This document shows positions 1 to 9,246 of a DNA stretch of 64,000 nt, piece by piece; positions within the stretch are counted from its first letter, which is position 1; every line of letters starts with the position of its first letter. The position numbers and the translations under genes were made by a program. The stretch is from Bog-756 sp963734395 (GTDB lineage Bacteria > Actinomycetota > Acidimicrobiia > Acidimicrobiales > RAAP-2): contig CAVTGY010000003.1 in the NCBI GenBank assembly GCA_963734395.1, positions 682,001 to 746,000 on the forward strand, given 5' to 3'. Below the pieces are notes generated by a model. The model had not been told where the DNA came from. It searched no databases and saw only the letters and a list, made by a program, of their open reading frames with translations.

Positions 1-91
1 GCCCGCTGGGTAAGGAGATCTGACAGGGACACGACCGGCAGGTGCCGTTCTGACGCGCGAGAATTGTTCGTCGGACGATGAGGAACGGCGG

Positions 92-2999
92 ATGGCCTAC
101 GACGGCTTCATTTCCTACAGCCACGCAGCAGACGGGCGGCTGGCACCCGCGCTCCAGCAAGGTCTCCAGCTCCTGGCCAAGCCTTGGAACAGTCGGCGGG
201 CGCTGCGGATCTTCCGCGATGAGACCGGGCTGTCCACAGACCCCAACCTGTGGTCGGCGATCGAACGAGCGCTCGATGACAGCAAATGGTTCATCCTCCT
301 CGCCTCCCCCGCCTCGGCACAGTCACAGTGGGTGAACAAGGAGATCATCCGCTGGATCGACACCAAATCGGTCAATCACATCTTGCCGGTGGTCACCGAC
401 GGGACGTGGGACTGGGATGCCACGACAGGCGATTTCACCGTCGAGTCCTCCGCGGTACCCGACGCGCTGCGAGGAATCTTGCACGGCGGAGCCGCGCCAC
501 CTGGATCTCCGCTGGGCGAAGACGGCCACGGACCTCGATCTACGGAACAGTCGATTCCGGAGCGCAGTGGCAGACGTTGCCGCACCCATGCACGCAGTCG
601 CCAAGGACGAGCTCGAGGGAGAGGACATCCGCCAGCACCGGCGGACACGGCGACTGGCACGTAGCGCGGTCGGGGCGCTTGCGCTTCTGGTTGTCATCGC
701 CACGTGGTCAGTGCCTTCGCCATCTCGCAACGCAACAGTGCCCAGGCCGCAACCGCCACCGCCCACCAGGAGTTGCTGGTGGCCGATTCGCAGACCCAGA
801 TCAGCTCAAACCCTCAGCTCGCCACCTTGCTGGCAGTCGAAGCCGACCGCAGGGTTTCCACCCCGGCCAGTCGCAATGCCCTCGTGAACGCCGTCCTCGC
901 CGAGCCCTTCCCTGCAGCGGAGGTTCGGAGGGGAAACCGGGGATGTCGCCGTCCTCGGAGACAACCGCATCGTCTCGATAGCCCAATTGGGCAATGCTCG
1001 TGGCAGGACTCCAAACCAAAACATCGTGCAACTTTGGAACTGGCAAACCGGTCAGCGCCAAACGTGGCCCGAGGCTCCGCTGGGTGACAACACCTCGGGA
1101 CCCTTGGACATGTCGGCCACCGCCGACGGCCAACTTCTCGCAGTGATCTCTCGAGACGGTACTGTCCAGCTCTATTCCGGCGGGAGCCTCGAACCAGAAG
1201 GACGACCATTCCCGAGTGGGCTCGGCCAGTTCGCCACCCCGCAGGCAAGTATTTCGTTGAGCCCCAATGGCCAGTCTCTTGCCGTCTCGGGCGCCGACTT
1301 GGCGGCGAGTTCACCATACGCGGGTAAATCCGTAAGTGTCTTCTCCCGAGCGGGCGACCAGTGGGTACCCGACCCGCCTCTCCAAGGCGATCGCTCGCGG
1401 GTCGACGCCACGGCGTTCAGCTCCGACGGAAGCGTGATCGCTACCGCTTCGCCTACCCCCACCGGCAGCAACATCGTGATCAACGACGTCGCAAGCGGCC
1501 AGCAACTGTACAGCTTTGCGTCCAGTCTCGTGAATGTCGGACACGGTGCGATCGCGCTTGACTGGACTCGCCACCGTGTCGTCTTGGACACCTTGCCAGG
1601 TGGAATCGGCGACGCGGTCTGGTACGACCTGGAGTCCACCGATCCGACACCTCATGCGATCGATGTGAGCTCCAGCCCAGGAGTCGGTGATGCCTACGTC
1701 GGTTACGACTCGACGGACGATCAACTGGGCGTCAGTTCCAGCACCGGATTCGGGATCTTCGATGCCGCCACGCTTGCGCCGGTTTCAACGGGACCCGTGC
1801 TGCCGAACAGCACCCCCGGGGCATTCGTCTTTCTCGACTCCTCGCATGTACTGACATCGTTGGCACTGGGGGGCCCGGTGAGCCTGTGGGACCTGACTGG
1901 TACGTCGGTGCTGGCGACTCGCACATCCGCCCAGTTCGACAAAGGGGTTTTCCCGCTCTACCCGATCTCGATGTCGGTCCCGTACGTGGGAACTTCGACA
2001 CTCGGAAACCAACGATCGATCACCCTGCTCGGCCCCGGGTACCGTCCCTTGAGCCCACCAATACCGATCGAGCAGGATCTGCAACAACAGTCCGCCAACG
2101 TGCAACACATCATCGCGCAAGGCGTCCCCGCTGTCGTGTGCAAAGACCCCGTTAACGGTGACATCGCCACCGTTTCCGTCTCCACCGGTGACGTCGTCAT
2201 GCGTGACGGTGCGCCCCCCTTCCGAGTAGTGGCCGATGTTCCGGGGATCGCCGCCGGACTGGCTCCCTACCTGTGTATCTGGTCGCCCGATGGCGATCAG
2301 ATCGCCATCGGCAGCGCCCCGGCGGGAGAGGGGCTCGGTGGTGTCACCTCGGTGGCGTTGTACGACGTGGCCGACAGGACCATCCGAGTCGTACCGCTGA
2401 GTGGTGAGCTCGGCTTATCCAGCCTCTTTTACAGCGCTGACTCCAAAACCCTGTGGGCCGGCGGCGTCAACAACAACACAGGGGTGTACCGGATCACCTC
2501 CCTCGATCACGACCCCGTTGCCACCGTCACGTTCCCCGGAGCCTCAGCAATCTCTGCTGACCAGGATGGGCAGCGTCTCGTGGTCGCTTACCCGAACGCG
2601 GTGCGCTTGTTCGATGCCGCTACCCTCAAGCCACTGACTCAAACCATTGGCCTAACCGGCACCACACTCATCTTTGGGGTCCGGGCTGCCCCCAATGGCC
2701 TCGAGACAGTGGTCAACAGTCTTCAGGGTTGGCGATTGATCGACCTGGATGCGCAGCAGGCGATTGGGCCTTGGATACCCAGCCCGCCCGTCTCGGCGAC
2801 AATCTTCGGGCCCGACGACACCACGGTGTATGCCGACGCCCCCACCGGGGGCGGCGAGATATGGAATCTCGCTCCGTCAAACCTACGGAACGCTGCCTGC
2901 GGTCTCGCCGGGCGCAACCTCACCCAACAGGAGTGGCAGCAGTACCTCGCGTGGTCCGGTCCCCGCCGCGCCACCTGTCCACAGTACCCACTGCCTTGA
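92..2999 (+). pseudogene. TIR domain / transmembrane / WD40-like repeat protein, frame-disrupted
   Basis: Residues 1 to about 130 form a TIR domain: GFISYSHAADG start, FRDETGL, and SQWVNKEI, whose Glu84 sits where NAD-cleaving bacterial TIR domains keep their catalytic Glu. The next frame carries the usual linker of this architecture (HLDLRWAKTATDLDLRN, then DLEGEDIRQHRRTRRLAR) and one membrane helix (ALALLVVIAT). From about base 930 a long beta-propeller-like region of WD40 type runs to the stop. Three single-base shifts break it: an extra base near 487, a missing base near 705 (before GTGGTCAGTGCC), and an extra base near 925. Each side of every break matches the same family layout, so this was one gene of about 968 codons. 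A GAGGAA motif lies 6 bases before the ATG. TIR proteins of this kind signal or act in defence; the partner is not visible because the window begins here. Confidence 0.75.
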
Positions 3000-3078
3000 C
3001 AGGAAGGCCGAGATCTTGGCGATTCCGCGCTCCGCGCGAAATCGGATAGAACAGCCTTACGAAGTAGAGGAGGCAGCG

Positions 3079-4434
3079 ATGGCCATAGCCAACCCCTATC
3101 TGTCGGGCAACTACGCCCCGGTCGCCAGCGAGGAAACGGTGACCGACCTACCGGTAACCGGAACCGTCCCGAGCACCTTGAACGGTCGCTACCTCCGGAA
3201 CGGCCCCAATCCGATTACGCCGCCGGATCCGGCCACGTACCACTGGTTCGCAGGTCACGGGATGGTCCACGGGATCCGACTCGAGGATGGCAAGGCCCGC
3301 TGGTATCGGAATCGGTGGGTCCGCTCGGCGGAAGTGGCCACTGCACTGGGTGAAAAGCCGCGGCCCGGGCCAGTCGTAGACGGGATGGACTTCTCGTCGA
3401 ACACCAATGTCATTGCCCACGCGGGCAGAACCTACGCCATCGTCGAGGCGGGTGCCCGCCCCTACGAGATGACCTACGAGCTGGACACCGTCGGCGCGTC
3501 GGATTTTCAAGGCACCTTGCCAGGCGGCTATTCCGCCCATCCCAAGCGCGATCCGCTAACCGGTGAGTTGCACGCCATCTCCTACTACTGGGCCTGGGGA
3601 AACCAGGTGCAGTACAGCGTCGTCGACGTCGAGGGGCGGGTGAGGCGAACCGTGGAGATCCCGGTCGGAGGGCCTGTCTCGATCCATGACATGTCACTCA
3701 CCGCCACGTTCGCCGTGATCTACGACCTTCCGGTCCTGTTCAGTCCAGAGGCCGTGGCGGAGGGCTTTTCCTTCCCCTACCGGTGGTCCGACGACTATGA
3801 GAGCAGGGTCGGGCTTCTCCCGCTCGATGGCGGTCCCGACGATGTGGTGTGGTGCGATGTCGACCCCTGTTACGTCTTCCACCCGATGAACGCCTATGAC
3901 GAGGACGGCGCGGTCATCGTCGACTTGGTAAGGCATCCGAAGATGTTCGCCACCCACCTGACCGGTCCCGACGAGGGTGCGCCGGTGCTGGAACGGTGGC
4001 GCATCGACCCGGGGGGCGGCAAGGTGGTCACCCAGCTACTTGACGACCGTCCCCAAGAATTCCCCCGGGTTGACGAGCGGGTCGTTGGACGTCGGAACCG
4101 CTACGGGTACAGTGCCGCGGTCGAAGTGGAGGATAAGGACGAGCCGGGACTGGCAATGGGTGGGGCGCTCATCAAGCATGACCTGGCCAGCGGAGCCAGT
4201 GAATCCAGAAGGTTGCCGGGCGGAGCCGGAGAAGCGGTCTTCGTGCCGGAGAGCGCGGGATCAGGAGAGGACGAGGGATTCGTCCTCAGCCTGGTCTATG
4301 ACGCCGAGCGAGAGGCCAGCGATCTCTTTGTGCTCCACGCCCAAGACTTCACCGGAGACCCGGTGGCCGTTGTCCACCTGCCGGTGCGGGTACCGTACGG
4401 CTTTCACGGCAACTGGGCCGTGGACCCCTCTTAG
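3079..4434 (+). CDS. Carotenoid cleavage oxygenase (RPE65/CCO family)
   Basis: The product is 451 aa, a normal length for bacterial carotenoid oxygenases, which cleave a double bond in apocarotenoids or stilbenes with a non-haem iron held by four histidines. All four ligand contexts are visible: SAHPKRDP, SIHDMSLT, FHPMNAYDEDG, and YGFHGNW near the C-terminus. The N-terminal LNGRYLRNGPNP and WFAGHGMVHG motifs are also family hallmarks. The ATG at 3079 is preceded by AGAGGAGG at ideal spacing; longer in-frame starts run into the previous gene. No signal peptide is seen, so it is expected in the cytoplasm. The substrate cannot be told from sequence. Confidence 0.93.
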   Translation: MAIANPYLSGNYAPVASEETVTDLPVTGTVPSTLNGRYLRNGPNPITPPDPATYHWFAGHGMVHGIRLEDGKARWYRNRWVRSAEVATALGEKPRPGPVVDGMDFSSNTNVIAHAGRTYAIVEAGARPYEMTYELDTVGASDFQGTLPGGYSAHPKRDPLTGELHAISYYWAWGNQVQYSVVDVEGRVRRTVEIPVGGPVSIHDMSLTATFAVIYDLPVLFSPEAVAEGFSFPYRWSDDYESRVGLLPLDGGPDDVVWCDVDPCYVFHPMNAYDEDGAVIVDLVRHPKMFATHLTGPDEGAPVLERWRIDPGGGKVVTQLLDDRPQEFPRVDERVVGRRNRYGYSAAVEVEDKDEPGLAMGGALIKHDLASGASESRRLPGGAGEAVFVPESAGSGEDEGFVLSLVYDAEREASDLFVLHAQDFTGDPVAVVHLPVRVPYGFHGNWAVDPS

Positions 4435-4569
4435 CTGTTCTGAGTTACTTGCGAACTCTGCGCACTGAACTCGCAGACCGTGTTGGGAGAGGGCAAAACG
4501 ACGTTGAGCTGGACTGCGACACAGGCTACCCAATATTGACAAGTTGGTTCTCGTTCGACCCGGCAAGGG

Positions 4570-4598
4570 TTGACGTAAATATGAGAATGGCGTATACA
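4570..4598 (+). promoter_or_regulatory. Sigma-70-type promoter of the small secreted protein
   Basis: TTGACG (4570-4575) and TATACA (4593-4598) are separated by exactly 17 bases and lie about 38 bases before the ATG at 4637. This is one of the best consensus promoters in the window and sits in an AT-richer gap between the carotenoid oxygenase and the next gene. Confidence 0.6.
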
Positions 4599-4636
4599 TA
4601 CCCCTGACCAGGAAGTTACTGACCCAAGGGGGATTG

Positions 4637-5155
4637 ATGCGCAAATTTATGACCATCGGTGCGGCGGCTATCGCCGTATCCGGATCTGCCGTAGGCCTCA
4701 CCCTGCTGGCCACGTCCAGCCCAGCCGGCGCCAAAGCGACGCCTGTTCCTATAACCTGCAGCGCCGTCTCCGGAGCGACGACCATCGCCGTCGAGGTGAA
4801 TCCATCGGCCCCCTCCGCCTCGATACTGAGCGGATGTGCGGGTAACAAGTCGACCCCTTATGGGCTCTCGGTTTCCTACCTCGCGAACGCGAGTCCCACC
4901 GCCGGTAGTGGCACGACCTCCATCACCTGGGGGAACAAGAAGACGACCACCTACAACTTCACGGTGGGGACACCGGCATCGTCCTTCACCTGTCCGACCT
5001 TCTTGGGCTTGGCCGCCAATGGGCAGGAGACCGTCACCGTCTCCAACGTCGCCGGTACTGCAAAGGACACCGTGGGCGGCTCGTTCAACGTGTGTTACTG
5101 GGTCAACGGTGACGGGTCCGTGTACGAAGCAAATGTGGGTACGGTAACCATCTGA
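4637..5155 (+). CDS. Small secreted protein of unknown function
   Basis: The product is 172 aa. A signal peptide covers about residues 1-33 (basic MRKF, hydrophobic core, cleavage near PAGAKA). The mature part is rich in Thr, Ser, Val and Gly with four cysteines (ITCSAV, LSGCAGN, FTCPTF, NVCYWVN), which could form two disulfides in a small beta-sandwich. I do not recognise the family. The ATG at 4637 was preferred over the TTG just before it; AAGGGGG lies 5 bases upstream of that start region. It stands alone between its own promoter and a strong hairpin, so it is a single-gene transcript and probably well expressed. Confidence 0.8.
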   Translation: MRKFMTIGAAAIAVSGSAVGLTLLATSSPAGAKATPVPITCSAVSGATTIAVEVNPSAPSASILSGCAGNKSTPYGLSVSYLANASPTAGSGTTSITWGNKKTTTYNFTVGTPASSFTCPTFLGLAANGQETVTVSNVAGTAKDTVGGSFNVCYWVNGDGSVYEANVGTVTI

Positions 5156-5179
5156 CCCACTCGATCCCAATAGGAATAT

Positions 5180-5213
5180 CGACGCAGCCCCGGCCCTAAC
5201 CGGGGCTGCGTCG
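5180..5213 (+). terminator. Strong hairpin terminator without T-tract
   Basis: A perfect 14-bp stem (5180-5193 with 5200-5213) and a CCCTAA loop begin 25 bases after the stop of the secreted protein gene. No T-run follows, as is common for hairpin terminators in high-GC actinobacteria. Confidence 0.75.
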
Positions 5214-5297
5214 CGCTCTGGACCCGGTGACACCCCACGGTCGCGTACCCGGCGTCCGATTATCAGCTCATCTCTCCCGGGGCATAGCTGCCAGGTT

Positions 5298-5332
5298 CGG
5301 CAGTGTCAGGTCGGCAGTGTCAGGTCGGCAGT
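5298..5332. repeat. Short tandem repeat, 14-bp unit, about 2.5 copies
   Basis: The unit CGGCAGTGTCAGGT occurs twice head to tail followed by a half copy, in the gap between the hairpin and tRNA-Thr. No gene or regulatory motif was recognised here. Confidence 0.6.
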
Positions 5333-5408
5333 CCCATCCGACGCACATGTTGCCTACGTATCGAGAAACGAGTCCTTCGTCGAGATACACCTTCTTAACT
5401 GGACTTTC

Positions 5409-5484
5409 TGGAGCCGGCGGTGGGAATCGAACCCACGACCTGACGATTACAAGTCGTCTGCGCTACCAACTGCGCCACACCGGC
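5409..5484 (-). tRNA. tRNA-Thr (anticodon TGT)
   Basis: On the minus strand the 76-base sequence folds as a cloverleaf. The acceptor GCCGGTG pairs with CGCCGGC, the anticodon stem GACGA/TCGTC encloses CTTGTAA (anticodon TGT, reading ACA), and the T-arm is GTGGG-TTCGATT-CCCAC. The 3' CCA is encoded (TGG at 5409-5411 on the plus strand). Confidence 0.97.
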
Positions 5485-5626
5485 CCGGTGCCGGACTTCT
5501 CCGGTCGTGGCTCAATACTACGGGGCTCCTCCCTGGCGCCGGGGGCGCACGCTTTCGGGTCGATGTTGGTCCTGATTGTTCGGATACTCTTGCTTCTCCA
5601 TCGTGCGGGCGGCAGGCTGGCACCCA

Positions 5627-6232
5627 GTGGCTGACCCTCCCGACAACGATCGGCAATCTTCAGGTGATCCAGGTCGGACGGCGGGTGGGTTCCCGACGGT
5701 CCGAGCGGGCGTCCTCCTCATCGTGTTCGTGGTGGCCACCGTGATCGTGCTCAGCGAGATCCACCCACAGGCGAGCAAGTCCGCATCCGGCTCGACGCCG
5801 GTCCTCTCGGCCTCCACCACCACCTCGACGACCAGGCCCGCCCATCGGTCCGTCCACTCCACCACCACGACCGTCCCGGCCGTCCCCCCCGGCAAGGTAC
5901 CTGTGCTGGTGGCCAACGGCTCCGGGAAGACCGGGGCTGCCGCGGCCACCTCCGCCCAGCTCAAGGCGGCCGGGTGGGACACGCTGCCTCCGGTCAATGC
6001 GTCCGCCGACGTGCCCTCGTCGCACGTGTACTACGTGTCCGGTTTCCAGTCGGAAGCCAACGAGATCGCCGCATCACTGCACCTCCCCTCGACGGTGGTG
6101 GCCCCGTACAGCACCGCGGTGCCGATCAGTTCGATCGGTACTGCCGAGGTGGTCGTGGTGGCAGGTCCGGATCTGACCGGAGCGCCGGGCACGTCGACGA
6201 CGACGACCACGACCACGACCACCGTCGGCTGA
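5627..6232 (+). CDS. Membrane-anchored LytR C-terminal domain protein
   Basis: The product has one N-terminal membrane helix (VRAGVLLIVFVVATVIVL), a Thr/Ser-rich linker, and a LytR_C domain over the last ~110 residues (VPVLVANGSGKTGAAAATSA, then LKAAGWDT and VYYVSGF). This domain is found alone or at the end of LytR-CpsA-Psr proteins acting at the cell wall; its own activity is unclear. It ends in a run of Thr codons. The GTG at 5627 was chosen because it gives a short cytoplasmic tail before the helix; a TTG at 5576 is possible. otsB starts 12 bases after the stop, so the two may be co-transcribed. Confidence 0.75.
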   Translation: MADPPDNDRQSSGDPGRTAGGFPTVRAGVLLIVFVVATVIVLSEIHPQASKSASGSTPVLSASTTTSTTRPAHRSVHSTTTTVPAVPPGKVPVLVANGSGKTGAAAATSAQLKAAGWDTLPPVNASADVPSSHVYYVSGFQSEANEIAASLHLPSTVVAPYSTAVPISSIGTAEVVVVAGPDLTGAPGTSTTTTTTTTTVG

Positions 6233-6244
6233 TCGGCCGATCGG

Positions 6245-7126
6245 ATGGCCGGCGGGGGGCGTGGCGCACAACCGGTGGCCGCGGCGGTCCGTCGGGCCTT
6301 GGCTCCTCTGGTGGCGGAGCCCGCGGCGTCGGCCATCGTGACCGACTTCGACGGCACACTCGCCCCGATTGTCGACGACCCCGCCGAAGCCCGGGCCTCC
6401 GACGGCGCCGCTCGTCTGCTGACCCGATTGGCCGCCGGCTATCGGGTGGTGGCCGTGGTGTCGGGCCGATCGGCCTCGTTCCTGTCCGAGCGCCTGTTTC
6501 CCAGCGGTCAGCCGGCGGGGAACCAAGCGACCGGTTCGGACGATCGGGTCCCCGGCGTGCGGCTGGTCGGCCTCCACGGGCTCGAGTGGTCAGGCGGAGA
6601 CGGTGAGACCACGCCGGTGCCCGGAGCCGAACGATGGCGCCCGGTGGTCAGCGAGGTCGCCGGTCAACTGCAGGCCAGTGTTCCCCCCGGGGTGGAGGTC
6701 GAAGCAAAGGGGCTGGCGGTGACCATCCATTGGCGGCGGGCACCACGATCGGCGGGACAGGTGGCCGAGCTGGTGTCTTCGGCTTCGTCGGCGTCCGGAC
6801 TCCGTACCCACCCGGGACGCATGTCGGTGGAGCTGCGGCCGCCCCTCGACTTCGACAAGGGCACCGCCATCCGACAACTGGTGGAGGGGTGCTCAGCCGC
6901 CTGTTTCTTCGGCGATGATGTCGGCGACCTCCCGGCATTCGGCGCCCTGGCGGCGCTGGCTGTCGAGAACGGCATGGCGACGACGTCGGTGGCGGTGGTC
7001 GACGGCGAGAGTGCGCCCTCGGTGGTGGAGGCCGCCGACGTCGTGCTGTCCGGACCGGCCGACGTCTTGGCGGTGTTGGGCTGGCTGGCCGACGCAGCAG
7101 AGGGTCAGCCTGCCGCGTCGAGTTGA
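6245..7126 (+). CDS. otsB: Trehalose-6-phosphate phosphatase
   Basis: This HAD-superfamily enzyme removes phosphate from trehalose-6-phosphate. Motif I is IVTDFDGTLAPIVDDP (the Asp pair is the nucleophile and acid/base), motif II is VVSGRS, and the C-terminal FFGDDVGDLPAF is motif IV. Length (293 aa) fits OtsB. It meets otsA tail to tail: the last 22 bases of the two genes overlap on opposite strands, so both steps of the OtsAB route are encoded here although they are not in one operon. Confidence 0.93.
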   Translation: MAGGGRGAQPVAAAVRRALAPLVAEPAASAIVTDFDGTLAPIVDDPAEARASDGAARLLTRLAAGYRVVAVVSGRSASFLSERLFPSGQPAGNQATGSDDRVPGVRLVGLHGLEWSGGDGETTPVPGAERWRPVVSEVAGQLQASVPPGVEVEAKGLAVTIHWRRAPRSAGQVAELVSSASSASGLRTHPGRMSVELRPPLDFDKGTAIRQLVEGCSAACFFGDDVGDLPAFGALAALAVENGMATTSVAVVDGESAPSVVEAADVVLSGPADVLAVLGWLADAAEGQPAASS

Positions 7127-8533
7127 TCCCTCAGCCAGTCCGCCGGCTGGCGGGCCAGCAGCAGCTGGACGAGGTGGTCGCTTCGTCGTGCCTTGTCCTC
7201 GGGCTCCGCGTCCAGCGCTTCGGCCATCGCGGCTGCGGTGCCGGAGACGTCGAACGGGTTGATCCCGATTGCAGCTGAAGCCAGTTCTTCGTACGCGCCC
7301 GCTTCGTGGGAGAGGACCAGCACGCCTTGGCGGGTGTTGATCAGCGGTCCCTCTTTGGCCACCAGGTTGAGCCCGTCGCGCACCGGATTGACCAACAAGA
7401 CGTCGTAGCGGGAGAGAGCGGCCAGGGATCGGGGATAGTCGTCCTCGATCTCGAGGATGATCGGTGTCCACCCGGGGTTCCCCCACCGCACGTTGATGCG
7501 CTCCACCGTCGACTCGACCTCGTTCTGGTAGGCGAGGTAGTCGGGCAGACCTTGGCGGGTCGGATAGGCCAGGGCCACGAACACCACCCGTTCCCGCCGT
7601 TGCGGCTGGCGCTCGAGCAACTCGTCGAAAGCCCAGAATCCCCGGAGGAGGTTCTTGGACAGCTCCATCCGGTCCACCCGCACGATGAGCTGGCGGTCAG
7701 CCCCCCCGACCCGCTCCTCGAGGACGGCCAACGCCGACCCCACCTCCGGATCGCCGGCCGAGGCACGCAGTCGAACAGGGTCAGTGGCCAGAGGAGAGAC
7801 GAAGACGGAGCTGGACAGCGGCTCGATGCCGCTACGGGTTTTGGCCAGGTCGAGGCCCTGCCGGTAGGCGGAGGCCCACCGGTTGGTGTGGAACCCACAG
7901 GCCCCGAATCCGGCCATGCCCTCGAGCAGCTCGGTGCTCACCGCGGTCGGAAGCATCCCCAACACCGACGGATCGGCGAACGGGGTGTGGGTGAAATGCA
8001 CGGTGTGCAGGTCGGGCCGAAGCCGGGCCAGGGCGGAGCCCATGAACGCCAGGTGGTAATCCTGCACCAGCACCCGGCCGCTTTCGGGGGCGACCTTGGC
8101 CACCTTCTGGGCAAACAGCATGTTGAATTCCCGGTAGGCGTCCCAGGCCTCCCACCACCGCCGGTCGGATCGGGGTCGGCGGGCGGCGTCGAAGAGATGA
8201 TGGTGGCAGTACCAGAGGGTGGCGTTCGACACCACGTTGTAGGCCATGTTGTACATGTCCGGTTCCGGGTCGACCAGCTCGATGTCCAAACCCTCGTCGG
8301 TCATCAGTCCCGACGCGGCCGCCGTGCGGTCGGCCTCCCCGAGCGCGCACGCCACCCAGGTGGCGCCGGTGCCCATCACCATCGGGCGCAGAGACCCCGG
8401 CCAGTCCGCCGCCGACCGTCCCGGGGACCGCCATGCCGTCCTCGAAGGTAAAGGCGAGCGGACCCCGGTTGGAGACCAGCACGGTGTCGGCCAGGGATCC
8501 GGATCCTTCCCGCGGCGAGCGGTCCGTGCTCAT
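7105..8533 (-). pseudogene. otsA: Trehalose-6-phosphate synthase (GT20), one frame break
   Basis: The enzyme joins a nucleotide-activated glucose to glucose-6-phosphate. The N-terminus VLVSNRGPLAFTF lies in one frame and the rest (from SLRPMVMGTGATWVACAL) in another. Removing one C from the CCCC run at 8395-8398 restores the reading GGLAGSLRPMVMG, so a homopolymer insertion is the simplest explanation. Later family features are intact: VLVQDYHLAFMG, VHFTHTPF, GFHTNRWA, RVDRMELSKNL, FVALAYPTRQGL and LVNPVRDGLNLVAKE. Start is ATG at 8533. It is divergent from the TetR gene 86 bases away. Confidence 0.88.
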
Positions 8534-8584
8534 GCGATGTGACGCTACCCGGTGGTTCGTTCCGGCAAGCGAAGTGATTGCCTC

Positions 8585-8613
8585 TTGACAGTTAGTGAGT
8601 GAGCACTCACAAT
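8585..8613 (+). promoter_or_regulatory. Promoter with embedded TetR operator; leaderless start
   Basis: TTGACA (8585-8590), a 17-base spacer and CACAAT (8608-8613) form a promoter. The spacer contains GTGAGTGAGCACTCAC (8595-8610), a perfect 7-2-7 inverted repeat of the type bound by TetR repressors. The ATG of the TetR gene at 8620 is about 7 bases after the -10, where transcription should begin, so the mRNA is probably leaderless. The repressor would shut its own promoter and that of the coupled exporter. Confidence 0.7.
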
Positions 8614-8619
8614 GGACCA

Positions 8620-9246
8620 ATGATGGTTCCCGCTCGACAGACCGCCGAAGAACGGCGCACCGCAGTGCTGGCCGCGGCGATCACCGAGTTCGCCCTCTCC
8701 GGCTATGCGGGGACCTCCACCGAGGCCATCGCCAGCAGGGCGGGGATCTCCCAGCCCTACCTGTTCCGACTCTTCGGCACCAAAAAAGACCTCTTCGTGG
8801 CCACCTTCGACCTGGTGGGCGACCGGATCATCCGCGAGCTGACCGCGGTCAGCGAGGGGCTGGAGGAGGAAGAGGCCCTCGAGGCCATGGGAGCGGCCTA
8901 CGTCGAGCTGATGCAGGACCCGGAGCTGCTCCAGGTCCAATTGCACGGGTTTGCCGCCGCCCCGGCGGATCCGGACATCGCCCGGAGCTGCCGGCGCACC
9001 TTCGAGGTGCTGGCCCGGGTGGTCCACGAGCGCACCCATGTGTCCGACGACGAGCTCCGCCAGTTCTTCGCCATGGGGATGTTGATCAACGTGATGTCCG
9101 CCATCGACCTCTTGTCCCTGCCTGACCAGTGGGCACAGAACCTGTGCCCGACTCCTGAGAAAGCACAAGCCATCAGAACTGCCACCCAGGCCCTCACGTC
9201 ACAACACCGTGCTGATGAGGCCGCGAACTCGGAGGTTTCCGCATGA
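8620..9246 (+). CDS. TetR-family repressor of the adjacent drug exporter
   Basis: The product is about 208 aa with an N-terminal TetR helix-turn-helix (AAITEFALSGYAGTSTEAIA, then GISQPYLFRLFGTKKDLF) and a variable ligand-binding C-terminal half. ATG 8620 is preferred because it coincides with the expected transcription start; the GTG at 8599 would lie inside the operator. Its stop overlaps the ATG of the exporter (ATGA at 9243-9246), implying translational coupling. The ligand is unknown but is probably a substrate of the pump. Confidence 0.88.
   Translation: MMVPARQTAEERRTAVLAAAITEFALSGYAGTSTEAIASRAGISQPYLFRLFGTKKDLFVATFDLVGDRIIRELTAVSEGLEEEEALEAMGAAYVELMQDPELLQVQLHGFAAAPADPDIARSCRRTFEVLARVVHERTHVSDDELRQFFAMGMLINVMSAIDLLSLPDQWAQNLCPTPEKAQAIRTATQALTSQHRADEAANSEVSA

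Noticed and set aside
8395..8398. Programmed frameshift in otsA
   Set aside because: The CCCC run lacks the usual slippery heptamer and stimulator, OtsA is not known to need one, and many similar breaks occur in this window, so an indel is the simpler reading.
7306..8451. Open frame of 381 codons antisense to otsA
   Set aside because: Shadow of otsA; no ribosome site or recognisable domain.
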